Assembly (NCBI GenBank): GCA_050297535.1
Contig: JBNKSV010000008.1
Coordinates: 1-64,000, forward strand
DNA length: 64,000 nucleotides
Direction: 5' to 3'
Origin: JAAGZL01 sp050297535
Lineage (GTDB): Bacteria > Pseudomonadota > Gammaproteobacteria > Chromatiales > Chromatiaceae
Positions 15,948-25,029 of this stretch are shown piece by piece. Both the position numbers and the translations under genes were made by a program. The notes beneath the pieces were generated by a model that had not been told where the DNA came from, did no database searches, and saw only the letters and a program-made list of their open reading frames with translations. Positions within the stretch are counted from its first letter, which is position 1; each line of letters opens with the position of its first letter.

Positions 15948-16874
15948 TCATCGCTCATCACCCAGACGGATACGCGGGTCGATAGCTGCATATACCAGAT
16001 CGGTAAGGGTATTCACCAGGACATAGGAAAGGCTGATTAGCAGCACACACCCCTGCACCACCGGATAATCCCGTTTCTGGATCGATTCCACCAACAGTGA
16101 CCCGATCCCGGGCCAGGAAAACACCGTCTCGGTTATAACCGCCCCACCCAGGAGTGCGCCCAACTGGAGTCCCAGTAAGGTGATGACGGGCAACCAGGCG
16201 TTGCGCATGGCGTGTCGCCAGATCACGATCCGCTCCGGCATGCCTTTGGCCCTGGCGGTGCGCACAAAATCCTCGTTCAGCACCTCCAGCAGACTGCTGC
16301 GAACCATGCGCGCCAGTATGGCAGCCAGGGCGGTACCGAGGGTGATGGTCGGCAGGATTGCGCTCGCCGCCCCGCTCCGGCCGCTGACCGGGGTAAGTCC
16401 CAACCACAGCGAAAAGATCAGTATCAAAATAGGCCCCATCCAAAAGTTGGGTATGGATATGCCCAACATGGAAAAGCCCATAGCCCCAAGATCGGCCATG
16501 CTGTCCTTTTTTAGCGCCGCCAATATTCCCAGTGGAACTGCCAGCACGGTTGCGAACAGCAAGGCATAGGCCGCAAGTTCCAGGGTCGCTGGCAATCTCT
16601 CCGCAAGGATGGCGCTGATTGGCCGTTGGGTGTGCAGGGATGTTCCGAGATCGAGATGGGCCAGCCCCCGGAAATAGCCGATCAGTTGCTCATGGAGAGG
16701 CAAATCCAGCCCCAGGGTTGCGCGCAGCGCTGCCCGGTCCGCAGGTTGTGCCGCCTCACCCAGCATCACCTCCACCGGATCACCAGGGACCAGATGGATC
16801 AGCATAAACACCATGCACACCACACCGACGATCACCAGGAGAGCGCTTGCCAATCTGGAAACGATAAAACTCAT
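15948..16874 (-). CDS. Peptide ABC transporter permease (DppB/OppB family)
   Basis: The 308-residue protein has six predicted membrane segments. The family features LVPGDPVEVMLG (residues 28-39), DLGTSLHTQRPI and the EAA loop RTARAKGMPERIVIWRHAMRNA (about 200-222) are clear. It overlaps the L,D-transpeptidase gene by 4 bases (ATGA), so the genes are translationally coupled. Together with the DppC-type permease it forms the membrane channel of a dipeptide/oligopeptide/nickel-type importer. Confidence 0.92.
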   Translation of the reverse strand: MSFIVSRLASALLVIVGVVCMVFMLIHLVPGDPVEVMLGEAAQPADRAALRATLGLDLPLHEQLIGYFRGLAHLDLGTSLHTQRPISAILAERLPATLELAAYALLFATVLAVPLGILAALKKDSMADLGAMGFSMLGISIPNFWMGPILILIFSLWLGLTPVSGRSGAASAILPTITLGTALAAILARMVRSSLLEVLNEDFVRTARAKGMPERIVIWRHAMRNAWLPVITLLGLQLGALLGGAVITETVFSWPGIGSLLVESIQKRDYPVVQGCVLLISLSYVLVNTLTDLVYAAIDPRIRLGDER

Positions 16875-17359
16875 TCTGCGATCTCGACCAGGGTGTCACT
16901 GTCCACTAGGTCAAACAGGTTCAGCAGGTCGCAATTTCTCATCCTGATACAACCATGAGATGCAGGTATACCCATGGGTTCTGTATCCGGACAGCCATGG
17001 ATATAGATAAAGCGCCGCAGGGTATCGACATTGCCACCACGATTTCTGTCCGGTTCCTGACCGGTCAGCCACAGGATACGGGTAAGTATCCAGTCACGTT
17101 CAGGATATTCCTCTCCCAACTCCTGGGTGTAGATCTCTCCCGTAGGGCGGCGTCCCACAAATACGCTATTTTCCGGCAGACCGGCACCGATCTTGATCCT
17201 GATCCGATGCAGACCCATTGGTGTGCAGCCGCTTCCCATCTCCTCGCCGGGGCCATCTTTGGATGTGGATACCGGATAAGTCGCCAGCAACTCATGTCCC
17301 TGATACAGAGACAACTGCTGCTTATCCAACTCTATTCTGATTATGCGTTCCAGTTTCAT
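16871..17359 (-). CDS. L,D-transpeptidase (YkuD domain) without signal peptide
   Basis: This 162-residue protein is little more than a YkuD domain: FIYIHGCPDTE, then ASHGCIRMRN with the catalytic His-Gly-Cys-Arg. L,D-transpeptidases cross-link or trim peptidoglycan stem peptides in the periplasm, yet this one begins MKLERIIRIELDKQQ, with no signal peptide or membrane anchor. The gene overlaps both the upstream binding-protein gene and the downstream permease gene by 4 bases each. This context suggests work on cell-wall peptides, possibly those brought in by the transporter; that is inference. Confidence 0.85.
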   Translation of the reverse strand: MKLERIIRIELDKQQLSLYQGHELLATYPVSTSKDGPGEEMGSGCTPMGLHRIRIKIGAGLPENSVFVGRRPTGEIYTQELGEEYPERDWILTRILWLTGQEPDRNRGGNVDTLRRFIYIHGCPDTEPMGIPASHGCIRMRNCDLLNLFDLVDSDTLVEIAE

Positions 17360-18855
17360 CTATCATCTATCCTTTGCACCTGTTCCAGACCGTCATAGTT
17401 ACCATCTGTGGCCAATTTATAGCCAGTAATATTATCTCTGCCGATGAATACATGATCTTCGTACCATAAGGGTACATATGGCAAGTCGCGCAATAGCTGC
17501 GCTTGAATCTGCTGATAGAGCCGAGCCTTGCGGGTAAAATCCGCGCTGGCTTCCGCCTGGTCGATCAGACTATCCACTACCTGACTGCTATAGCGACCCC
17601 GGTTGGCGCCATCCGGCGGAATAGAGCCGCTGTGGAACACATAGCGAAAGATATCCGGTGTCTTTATCCCGACCCAGGATAGGCTGTAGAGTTGGAACCG
17701 GCCCTGTTTTACATCACCATAGAATGTACCCCAGTCATTGCTTTGTACTTCTACTTTAATGCCGATCTGGGCTAGTTGATTCTGGATCAGGGTTGCCAGC
17801 CGCACCCGGAAGGGATCGGTGGAGGTCTTGAAGCTGAGTTTTAGCGGATTCTGTTGGGAATATCCTAACTCCCTGAGTATGGACCTGGCCAGCTGTGGGT
17901 CGAATGGGATAGGTTGCAGCCCCTTTGCCCCCGCCCAATGCTCAGGTGGTAGTAGCGCCTGGGCCGGTCTGGCACCGTCTTGCAGGAAATATTTTATTAT
18001 CTCGTCACGATCTATACCCAGCGCTATGGCGCGTCTTATCTTGAGTTGACAGGTAATCTCATCTTGCAGATTAAATCCAAGATAGGAGAAGTTATTACCC
18101 GACATACGCTGGACACGTATCCCCTGCTTGTCCGCAAGATAACCAACCAGTTCCGGCGGCAGATCGTTTTGCAGCAGGTCGATCTCACCCCTTAACAGCT
18201 TGAGGATGCGCACGCTGGGGTCCGCAACCGGGATAAACTCAAACGCTTGTTTATCCCGCAAGCGACTCAGACGAGGCACTCCCTGATACGGCCAGCCAGC
18301 GAACACAAAAGGACCGCTGCCGACCGGATCGGTGTTAAAGGGATGGTTAGTCTCTATCAGGTCGGCCGGAAGCACTCCGATATGTAGATATCCAGGAAAC
18401 AGGCTGTCCGGCCTCTTTAGAAAGAAGTCGATATGCTCATCCCCCTCCGTCTCGATACGTTGAATGACCTCTACGGTGGAACGATGGGGGGAGCCGTTAT
18501 CAGGGTTCAGGATAAAGTCATAGGTAACCTTTACATCCTGGGCTGTCAGCCGCTTACCATGGTGAAAGGTCCGACCGCTCTTGCCCAGGGTAAAACGGTA
18601 ATGGGTGGGGGTTAGTTGTTTCCAACTAGCCAGAGACGGCACCGGCATGCCGGTCGCATCAAATTCCACCATGCGACAATATAGCAGGCGGTTGATCCTG
18701 GATGAGATGGCATCGGTAGCAAACCGTGGGTCAAGATTACTCGGGGCCGTGGTCAGGCCCATGCGTATGGTGTTGTCTGGCTGGTCTGGGCTGCAGGCGG
18801 TCAGGGCGAACGCTATGAGTAACGATTGGAAAATACGCCAGATAGAGCGACTCAT
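17356..18855 (-). CDS. Peptide-binding lipoprotein (SBP family 5)
   Basis: The 499-residue protein carries a lipoprotein signal (ALTAC, Cys21) and the extracellular solute-binding family 5 fold: TIRMGLTTAPSNLDPRFATD, FHHGKRLTAQDVKVTYDF and NTDPVGSGPFVF are characteristic. It would deliver peptides to the two permeases downstream. It lies six bases after the CYTH gene and overlaps the L,D-transpeptidase start. The ligand cannot be read from sequence; the neighbouring wall enzyme makes murein peptides a reasonable guess. Confidence 0.9.
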   Translation of the reverse strand: MSRSIWRIFQSLLIAFALTACSPDQPDNTIRMGLTTAPSNLDPRFATDAISSRINRLLYCRMVEFDATGMPVPSLASWKQLTPTHYRFTLGKSGRTFHHGKRLTAQDVKVTYDFILNPDNGSPHRSTVEVIQRIETEGDEHIDFFLKRPDSLFPGYLHIGVLPADLIETNHPFNTDPVGSGPFVFAGWPYQGVPRLSRLRDKQAFEFIPVADPSVRILKLLRGEIDLLQNDLPPELVGYLADKQGIRVQRMSGNNFSYLGFNLQDEITCQLKIRRAIALGIDRDEIIKYFLQDGARPAQALLPPEHWAGAKGLQPIPFDPQLARSILRELGYSQQNPLKLSFKTSTDPFRVRLATLIQNQLAQIGIKVEVQSNDWGTFYGDVKQGRFQLYSLSWVGIKTPDIFRYVFHSGSIPPDGANRGRYSSQVVDSLIDQAEASADFTRKARLYQQIQAQLLRDLPYVPLWYEDHVFIGRDNITGYKLATDGNYDGLEQVQRIDDR

Positions 18856-18861
18856 CTCAGA

Positions 18862-19338
18862 TTAGAATTCATGCCAAGTGCGATATGGCTCTTCCGCCAG
18901 GTGTGAGTTGGCGTACCTGCGATCGTCGGTGACCTCGGCACCAATCCACTCCGGCAAGTGAAAACCCTCATCCTCCGTCTGCAGCTCCACCTCGGCCAAT
19001 TTAAGACCATCATTCTCGCCGTAGAATATGTCTACATCCCAGATATGATTTATATATCTGACCTTATAGCGGGTCTTTTCTATGACCACACCGTTTGAGC
19101 GCATTCTGAGCATGGCCTCTGCATCTTCTACCGGGATTGCATACTCAAACTCATCCCGACTTATCCCGACTGTGGGTCCTTTGATGGTCAGAAACGCCTT
19201 GTCATCCGCAATGCGCACCCGGACGGTGGCATTCGCCAGATTGGCAATATAGGCCTGCTTGAGATCGGCGCTGGATATAACCAGTTCGCGCCACAGATCG
19301 TTCTTTATCAGGAACTTGCGCTCGATCTCAACCGCCAT
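18862..19338 (-). CDS. CYTH-domain phosphohydrolase
   Basis: The 158-residue CYTH protein has the EIERKFLI signature at residues 4-11 (the ExExK metal/phosphate motif Glu4, Glu6, Lys8). Small bacterial CYTH proteins are usually inorganic triphosphatases, sometimes class IV adenylate cyclases. Acidic and basic residues alternate along the strands, as in the triphosphate tunnel fold (for example VRVRIADDKAFLTIKG and WDVDIFYGENDGLKLAEVEL). It starts 11 bases after rlmD and ends six bases before the peptide-binding lipoprotein, so all are probably one transcript. Confidence 0.88.
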   Translation of the reverse strand: MAVEIERKFLIKNDLWRELVISSADLKQAYIANLANATVRVRIADDKAFLTIKGPTVGISRDEFEYAIPVEDAEAMLRMRSNGVVIEKTRYKVRYINHIWDVDIFYGENDGLKLAEVELQTEDEGFHLPEWIGAEVTDDRRYANSHLAEEPYRTWHEF

Positions 19339-19349
19339 AACAACGCTCC

Positions 19350-20681
19350 TTATCCCTTCTCAAACACCGCTATAGATTCAACATGGGCGGTATGAGGAAA
19401 CATATCCATCACGCCGGCGCCCAGCAACCTGTATCCATGTACATTCACCAGTTCGCCCGCGTCCCGGGCCAGGGTTCCAGGGTAACAGGATACATATACT
19501 ATACGTTTAATCCCCAGCTTTGGCAGATATTCCAACACCTCAAAGGCGCCAGAGCGGGGCGGATCGAGCAAGGCCTTATCAAATCGGCTCTGCAACCATG
19601 GTTCGTGTTGCAGGGATTCGTACAGGTTTGCGGTGAAATAACTGACGTTATCCATACTGTTTTTCCGGGCGTTTTCCCTGGCCCTGGCAACCAAATCCGG
19701 AGCGCCCTCTACCCCAACTACGGACTTGGCCCGTGTGGCTAGCGGCAGGGTAAAGTTGCCGATACCGCAAAACAGATCCAGCACCGACTCATCGGACTGC
19801 GGGTCCAACAGCTCCAGAGCGCGCGCTACCATGAGTCTGTTCAGCTCTGAGTTCACCTGGGTAAAGTCGTTGGGCAGAAAGTGCAGATCAAGGCAAAAAT
19901 CCGGCAGCGAGTAACGCAAATCCACAGGAGCGCCATGCAGAGGACGCACACTGTCGGGACCGGCCTCCTGCAGATAGATATGCATGCCATGTTCGGAACC
20001 GAAGCGCTCCAGCAGGTCGATATCTGCTACAGATGGTGGCTCCATAACCCGAAACACCAGCACACACTCCTCGTCTCCCATGGACACCTCGATCTGCGGC
20101 ACTTTGTCTCTTATAGACATGGACCCGATCAGATCACTCAGGGGCATAAGTAGTTGCCCTACACGGGGATGCAATACCTCGCAACTGTGGATATCCGCCA
20201 GAAAACTTGAGGACTTCTCTCTGAAACCAACCAGCACCCGCCCCTTCTTAGCCACATACTTGGCCCCGAGCCGGGCCTTGCGACGATATCCCCAACATGA
20301 GGATGCGGTGAGAGGCGGGAATATCTCATCCGGTTCAACCTTACCAATCCGCGTAAATCCATCTAACAGACTCTTTTGTTTTAGCTCGATCTGCACCTCT
20401 GGTTTGACGTGTTGCAGGGTACAGCCCCCGCACACGGCAAAATGGTTGCAAGCCGGCTCCACCCTATCCGGGGATGCCGTTAATATCTCCGTGGCGGTAC
20501 CTTCGTCGTGTTTTTGTCGTTTTCGGGTGTAGGTGAACATCACCTCTTCTTGCGGGAGGGCACCTTGTATAAACACTGTCTTGCCGTCGAGGTGGGCAAC
20601 GCCGCGCCCATCGTGGCTAATGGATTCGATACTAGCCCTGACCGGTTCAGGTGGGAGTTTTTTCTTTCTTGATCTGGCCAT
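19350..20681 (-). CDS. rlmD: 23S rRNA (uracil-1939-C5)-methyltransferase
   Basis: The 443-residue enzyme methylates U1939 of 23S rRNA with S-adenosylmethionine. It has an N-terminal TRAM domain (about residues 10-68), an iron-sulfur cluster motif CNHFAVCGGCTLQ (Cys78, 84, 87) with a further Cys in DIHSCEVL, a SAM motif LDLFCGIGNFTLP, and the catalytic cysteine in VYVSCYPGTLARD. The length matches E. coli RlmD (433). The start ATG at 20681 begins the leftward operon that continues into the CYTH and peptide transporter genes. Confidence 0.94.
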   Translation of the reverse strand: MARSRKKKLPPEPVRASIESISHDGRGVAHLDGKTVFIQGALPQEEVMFTYTRKRQKHDEGTATEILTASPDRVEPACNHFAVCGGCTLQHVKPEVQIELKQKSLLDGFTRIGKVEPDEIFPPLTASSCWGYRRKARLGAKYVAKKGRVLVGFREKSSSFLADIHSCEVLHPRVGQLLMPLSDLIGSMSIRDKVPQIEVSMGDEECVLVFRVMEPPSVADIDLLERFGSEHGMHIYLQEAGPDSVRPLHGAPVDLRYSLPDFCLDLHFLPNDFTQVNSELNRLMVARALELLDPQSDESVLDLFCGIGNFTLPLATRAKSVVGVEGAPDLVARARENARKNSMDNVSYFTANLYESLQHEPWLQSRFDKALLDPPRSGAFEVLEYLPKLGIKRIVYVSCYPGTLARDAGELVNVHGYRLLGAGVMDMFPHTAHVESIAVFEKG

Positions 20682-20816
20682 GCGCCTTCTTATTCCAAAA
20701 CCGTTTTATGATCACAGCAAACCACATTTATTTGGATATTTCTGGCTTCTATGACAGCGAATTACAAAGATAAAATACTTTAACTATGACACGTAACTAC
20801 ATTGTATTTAATGCCT

Positions 20817-21707
20817 TTATGTAGGGAATACACCGGTTGAAAGATATCTGTCGCCACGATCGCATACAATGACAACTATAACAGCATTGGTTAGTTCCTT
20901 GGACAGACTCAGCGCGGCAGATACGGCCCCGCCGGATGATATCCCGGCCAAAATTCCTTCAGTTGCCGCCAGTTGCCTGGTGGTGTTCTCGGCATCTTCC
21001 TGGCTTACATCGACGATCCGGTCCACCTTGTTGGCATTATATATTCTCGGTAGATACTCCTTGGGCCAACGGCGTATCCCGGGGATGCTGGAACCATCCA
21101 TAGGCTGAACACCGATGATCTCTATATCTGGATTCTTATCCTTCAGGAAGCTGGATACCCCCATGATGGTACCAGTTGTCCCCATTGAACTGACGAAATG
21201 GGTGATTCGCCCTTTTGTCTGCTTCCAGATCTCAGGCCCGGTACTCTTTACATGGGCCATAGGATTATCCTGGTTAGAGAACTGATCCAGGATACGCCCT
21301 TCCCCGGCGGCCTCCAGCTCTCGCGCCTTATCAATTGACGCCTCCATGCTACCCTCAGCCGGAGTTAGGATGATCTTTGCACCATAGGCCATCATCAAGG
21401 CGCGGCGCTCCAGGCTCATGTTCTCAGGCATTACCAGGATCATACGATATCCCTTTATGGCAGCCGCCATGGCCAGGGCAATCCCGGTGTTACCGCTGGT
21501 AGCCTCTATCAGGGTGTCTCCAGGGCTAATATCGCCTCTGGATTCCGCCATGCTGATCATGTTCAACGCCGGTCTGTCCTTGACCGATCCGGCAGGATTA
21601 TTCCCCTCTAGCTTCAGCAAGATGGTATTGCTGGTGTCCCCTGGGAGACGCCGCAAAATCACCAGTGGCGTATTTCCTATGCATTCTTCGATTGTTGGAT
21701 AGTTCAT
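20817..21707 (-). CDS. cysM: Cysteine synthase B
   Basis: This 296-residue pyridoxal-phosphate enzyme forms cysteine from O-acetylserine and sulfide or thiosulfate. The PLP lysine is Lys43 in NPAGSVKDRPA; the substrate loop EATSGNTGIALA and the phosphate loop SSMGTTGTIMG are clear. Its short length and the GNNPAGSVKDR pattern favour CysM over CysK. I start at ATG 21707 (MNYPTIEE); an upstream TTG is in frame but less likely. It is divergent from the TonB receptor and not in an operon with rlmD (135-base gap). Confidence 0.92.
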   Translation of the reverse strand: MNYPTIEECIGNTPLVILRRLPGDTSNTILLKLEGNNPAGSVKDRPALNMISMAESRGDISPGDTLIEATSGNTGIALAMAAAIKGYRMILVMPENMSLERRALMMAYGAKIILTPAEGSMEASIDKARELEAAGEGRILDQFSNQDNPMAHVKSTGPEIWKQTKGRITHFVSSMGTTGTIMGVSSFLKDKNPDIEIIGVQPMDGSSIPGIRRWPKEYLPRIYNANKVDRIVDVSQEDAENTTRQLAATEGILAGISSGGAVSAALSLSKELTNAVIVVIVCDRGDRYLSTGVFPT

Positions 21708-21804
21708 CTGTCGAATTCTACTCAAAAGATGTGTTAAAAACGATGTCCCTACATATAAAGATCAGTGATCGATATTTATTGTAAAGAAATGTTAATGTCA
21801 GCTG

Positions 21805-21810
21805 TATAAT
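21805..21810 (+). promoter_or_regulatory. Candidate -10 box for the TonB receptor gene
   Basis: TATAAT lies 38 bases ahead of the receptor start codon in an AT-rich divergent region. The best upstream hexamer (TTGTAA, 21779-21784) is 20 bases away, longer than optimal, so this is only a candidate sigma-70 site. Confidence 0.4.
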
Positions 21811-21847
21811 TCGCACAAAATACTACAATCTGGGTTCAGGATGCGCC

Positions 21848-23959
21848 ATGTTTAAAAAAAATACTAAATCTATCAAACATATTGCATTACCGCTCTGCGT
21901 AATACCTACCCTGTTTATAACTGGGTCCTACTGCCACGCCAGTGATGAAATCACCATTGAGCCTGATGCGGTAAGCGATGCTGACATAAACGTTGAGATT
22001 AACATAAACCCTAATGAATATATTGCTTATAATGACGCGGTTACTGAAGAGTATTTTTTTAGTGACCTCCCTATAGTATTCAGCGCCACGCGCCTGGAAC
22101 AGCCAGTTACCGAAACCCCGGTTTCCATGACCATCATAGATAAAGAGATGATCAAATCTTCTGGCGCCACCGAGATTGCTGATTTGATGCGCCTGGTACC
22201 AGGTATGCAAGTAGCAAACTACGGTGGAGACGAGTACCTGGTCACCTATCACGGGCGCGCCGATCTGTACTCCAGGAGTCTTCAGGTACTGGTGGATGGG
22301 CGTTCCATATACAACCCGGTTATTGGCGGCGTATCCTGGTCAGACCTACCACTTGCCATGGATGATATAGAACGCATTGAAGTGATCCGAGGATCAAATG
22401 CCTCTGCCTATGGGTCAAACTCATTTTCCGGCGTAATCAACATCATCACCCAGAACCCTTCAGATCAACAAGGGACCCTGGTCAAGACCACCTTGAGTGA
22501 CAAACAGACCCGTCAGGTACTGGCGCGTAATGCCGGGAAATTCGGAGATCTCGATTATCGTCTTACCCTGAACTATGATGAAAAAGAAGGGCTGAAAACC
22601 AACTATGACGATGCCACCAATAAGTGGATGGCCTTCCGGGGGGATTATACATACGATACCAATAATAAGATTTTGTTTCAGACTGGATACTCGAAAGGGA
22701 CACAACAGGCCGGGTATACCGACAGTGAATGGAATATACCGCGAGACACCGACAACATCAGTAGTTTCCAGCAGATCAAGTGGACCCACAGCATTGATAA
22801 AGACAACGAATACAGCCTGCACTTCTTCCACAACCACAAAGAGCTAGATGACAGTTTTGTGTTCCAATATCCATTGCCATGGCCAACTGACATTGCGGCG
22901 GGCTTCAGTTATGAATCAGATAGATATGAACTGGAATTTCAACGCATAATAAAACCAGCGGATGACCTGCGCTTTGTTTGGGGGGCGGGTTTGCGTCACG
23001 ATCACACGTTAAGCCCTGACACACTGGATGAAGAGCATACGGCAATCCGCAACCAAGCGCACGCCTTCATCAATGCAGAATGGAAACCACTAGATGATCT
23101 GACGCTGAATCTTGGCGCCATGCAGGAAAAATATGATGGCTTCAGTGGTCTATTCTCACCTCGTATTGCATTAAATTATGCCCTCAAAGAGAATCATATA
23201 TTTCGCATATCCCAATCCAGGGCCTACCGCATGCCTAATGTGTGGGAGGAACAGATAGACCTGAAATTCCGCACCCGAATCGGCGACCTACCAATCTATC
23301 AGCTCCACCAAACCGTAGGAGTGCCGGAACCGGAAGAGATCAACTCTGTTGAACTGGCATATATGGCCTCATTAAAAGATATTCCCCTAACGATGGATGT
23401 AAAACTATTCAGAGAAAAGATAAGTCCAGTAATTAACTACGCCTGGGACAATACTCCAAATTGTGGCTCCTGCTTGATCAACGATGGTGCAGGAAATTTC
23501 AATAACGATGGGGAAGTTGAGATAGATGGATTTGAACTGCAACTTGATTATCAACCAACAGCCAATACAAATCTCCATGCTGTGTATAGCCGCCTACACT
23601 CATCCGGGTGGCAGGTTAAAGGGTATGACTCTAGTGGCAACCCATCTGAATATTTAGAAGTGGCGGACATTGTACCTGGCGAGACATTCGGTATTTTGGC
23701 CAGCCACCGCTTCGATAATGGCATTGAGTTAAGCTCAGGATTTTACCACACCGGCAGAATAACCTGGCTTGAACCAGGTAATGAGGTCGATGCCTACAAC
23801 AAATGGGATATCCGTGTAGGAAAGACATTCAATCTCCCGGATGCCAGCATAGATGTTGCCGCCATCCTGCACAACGTAACTGACGATGATTACCAAGAGT
23901 ATTTCAATGAAAACAAGGCCCAAAGAGAATTCTATCTACAGGTAGGGATCAAGTTTTAG
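21848..23959 (+). CDS. TonB-dependent outer membrane receptor
   Basis: The 703-residue protein has a signal peptide (about residues 1-31), a region resembling a TonB box (LPIVFSATRLEQ), a plug domain (SMTIIDKEMI to NSFSGVINIIT, about 95-205) and a long beta-barrel ending in an aromatic residue (REFYLQVGIKF). DIERIEVIRGSNASAYG is typical of the plug. The ligand is unknown; a siderophore, cobalamin or other bulky compound is possible. It is followed after 35 bases by a periplasmic binding protein and then a hybrid kinase, suggesting sensing as well as uptake. Confidence 0.9.
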   Translation: MFKKNTKSIKHIALPLCVIPTLFITGSYCHASDEITIEPDAVSDADINVEININPNEYIAYNDAVTEEYFFSDLPIVFSATRLEQPVTETPVSMTIIDKEMIKSSGATEIADLMRLVPGMQVANYGGDEYLVTYHGRADLYSRSLQVLVDGRSIYNPVIGGVSWSDLPLAMDDIERIEVIRGSNASAYGSNSFSGVINIITQNPSDQQGTLVKTTLSDKQTRQVLARNAGKFGDLDYRLTLNYDEKEGLKTNYDDATNKWMAFRGDYTYDTNNKILFQTGYSKGTQQAGYTDSEWNIPRDTDNISSFQQIKWTHSIDKDNEYSLHFFHNHKELDDSFVFQYPLPWPTDIAAGFSYESDRYELEFQRIIKPADDLRFVWGAGLRHDHTLSPDTLDEEHTAIRNQAHAFINAEWKPLDDLTLNLGAMQEKYDGFSGLFSPRIALNYALKENHIFRISQSRAYRMPNVWEEQIDLKFRTRIGDLPIYQLHQTVGVPEPEEINSVELAYMASLKDIPLTMDVKLFREKISPVINYAWDNTPNCGSCLINDGAGNFNNDGEVEIDGFELQLDYQPTANTNLHAVYSRLHSSGWQVKGYDSSGNPSEYLEVADIVPGETFGILASHRFDNGIELSSGFYHTGRITWLEPGNEVDAYNKWDIRVGKTFNLPDASIDVAAILHNVTDDDYQEYFNENKAQREFYLQVGIKF

Positions 23960-23994
23960 AGAAGTATAGCTATTACGGATAATCGGCAATAACT

Positions 23995-25029
23995 ATGGAT
24001 GCATATACAATAATCGGAGAAACACAAGCCATCTGGCCGCAAAAATACCGACCTGTATCGGTGGCAGGATTGGCTGTCTCCGATCTGTTGGCGAAGATGC
24101 TCTTGGTATTGCTACTAGGCCTTGCTATCGCCTTTACTACTGAGGCTGGAGAGACAAAGCTGCTTTTTGTAAAAAGCGGGCCAGCATCAGTTTACGATAG
24201 TGTTATTAATGCGGCAAAACAGCGTATCAACCAGAGCTGTCAATCAAAAGATAGTGACTGTACCAAACCATCTATATCTATAACATCAGTTGATCATGAC
24301 GCACATCTTCTTGACTTAATACGACATACCAACTGGGATCTCATAATCACTGTTGGCACCAACGCCGCAAGGAAGATAAACGATTATCATACATCGTCGC
24401 CGACACTGTACACGCTCATTCCAAGCCATACCTATCCGTCAATACGCGATGGTAGTGCCAGCCGTAACAAATCCGCTATATATATAGACCAACCAATAAG
24501 CAGGCAGCTACTTTTAATAAAGGCTGCAATGCCGGATATAAGCAGGGTCGGGGTTTTACTGGGAAGCCATTCAGGTACAAGCGAACAACACCTGAAGCAG
24601 ACCATGCGCGGCATGGGTTTGGAACCAGTTATAATTAAGGTTACCGGCACCAATTTAGCTCCAATACTTAAGGATATATTCAGCAAAATAGATGTGCTCT
24701 TGGCTCAACCGGATCCGAGTGTATACAACAAAAAGACCGTTATGACGATTCTTCTTTCGAGTTACAGTCATAGTGTTCCGGTGTTCGGATACTCTGCGGC
24801 GTTTGTGAGATCAGGAGCAGCAATGTCTATATATTCATCCCCAACGGATATAGGCAAGTACATAGGAGAAGAGGTAGACAAGTATCTTTCCTCCAATAAT
24901 AAACAACTATCTGCTCCATCCTTTCCTGGATACTTTTCCATTGATGCAAACAGGAGTGTTATAAGATCGCTGAATATATGGATACCGACAACGAATGAAA
25001 TAAAGTCCAGAATCATTGAGGCCAGATAA
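23995..25029 (+). CDS. Periplasmic binding protein (ABC substrate-binding, PF04392-like)
   Basis: The 344-residue product resembles the TrpX/YtvA-like binding-protein family: GETKLLFVKSGP, WDLIITVGTNAA, MPDISRVGVLLG and VFGYSAAFVRSGAAMSIYSSP are the main segments. The N-terminus may be over-long: Met35 (24097) starts a much better signal peptide (MLLVLLLGLAIAFTTEAG), but neither start has a strong ribosome binding site. Its stop overlaps the kinase start (TAATG), so the two are made together. No permease or ATPase of its own is nearby, which suggests a ligand-sensing partner, not an importer subunit. Confidence 0.75.
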   Translation: MDAYTIIGETQAIWPQKYRPVSVAGLAVSDLLAKMLLVLLLGLAIAFTTEAGETKLLFVKSGPASVYDSVINAAKQRINQSCQSKDSDCTKPSISITSVDHDAHLLDLIRHTNWDLIITVGTNAARKINDYHTSSPTLYTLIPSHTYPSIRDGSASRNKSAIYIDQPISRQLLLIKAAMPDISRVGVLLGSHSGTSEQHLKQTMRGMGLEPVIIKVTGTNLAPILKDIFSKIDVLLAQPDPSVYNKKTVMTILLSSYSHSVPVFGYSAAFVRSGAAMSIYSSPTDIGKYIGEEVDKYLSSNNKQLSAPSFPGYFSIDANRSVIRSLNIWIPTTNEIKSRIIEAR

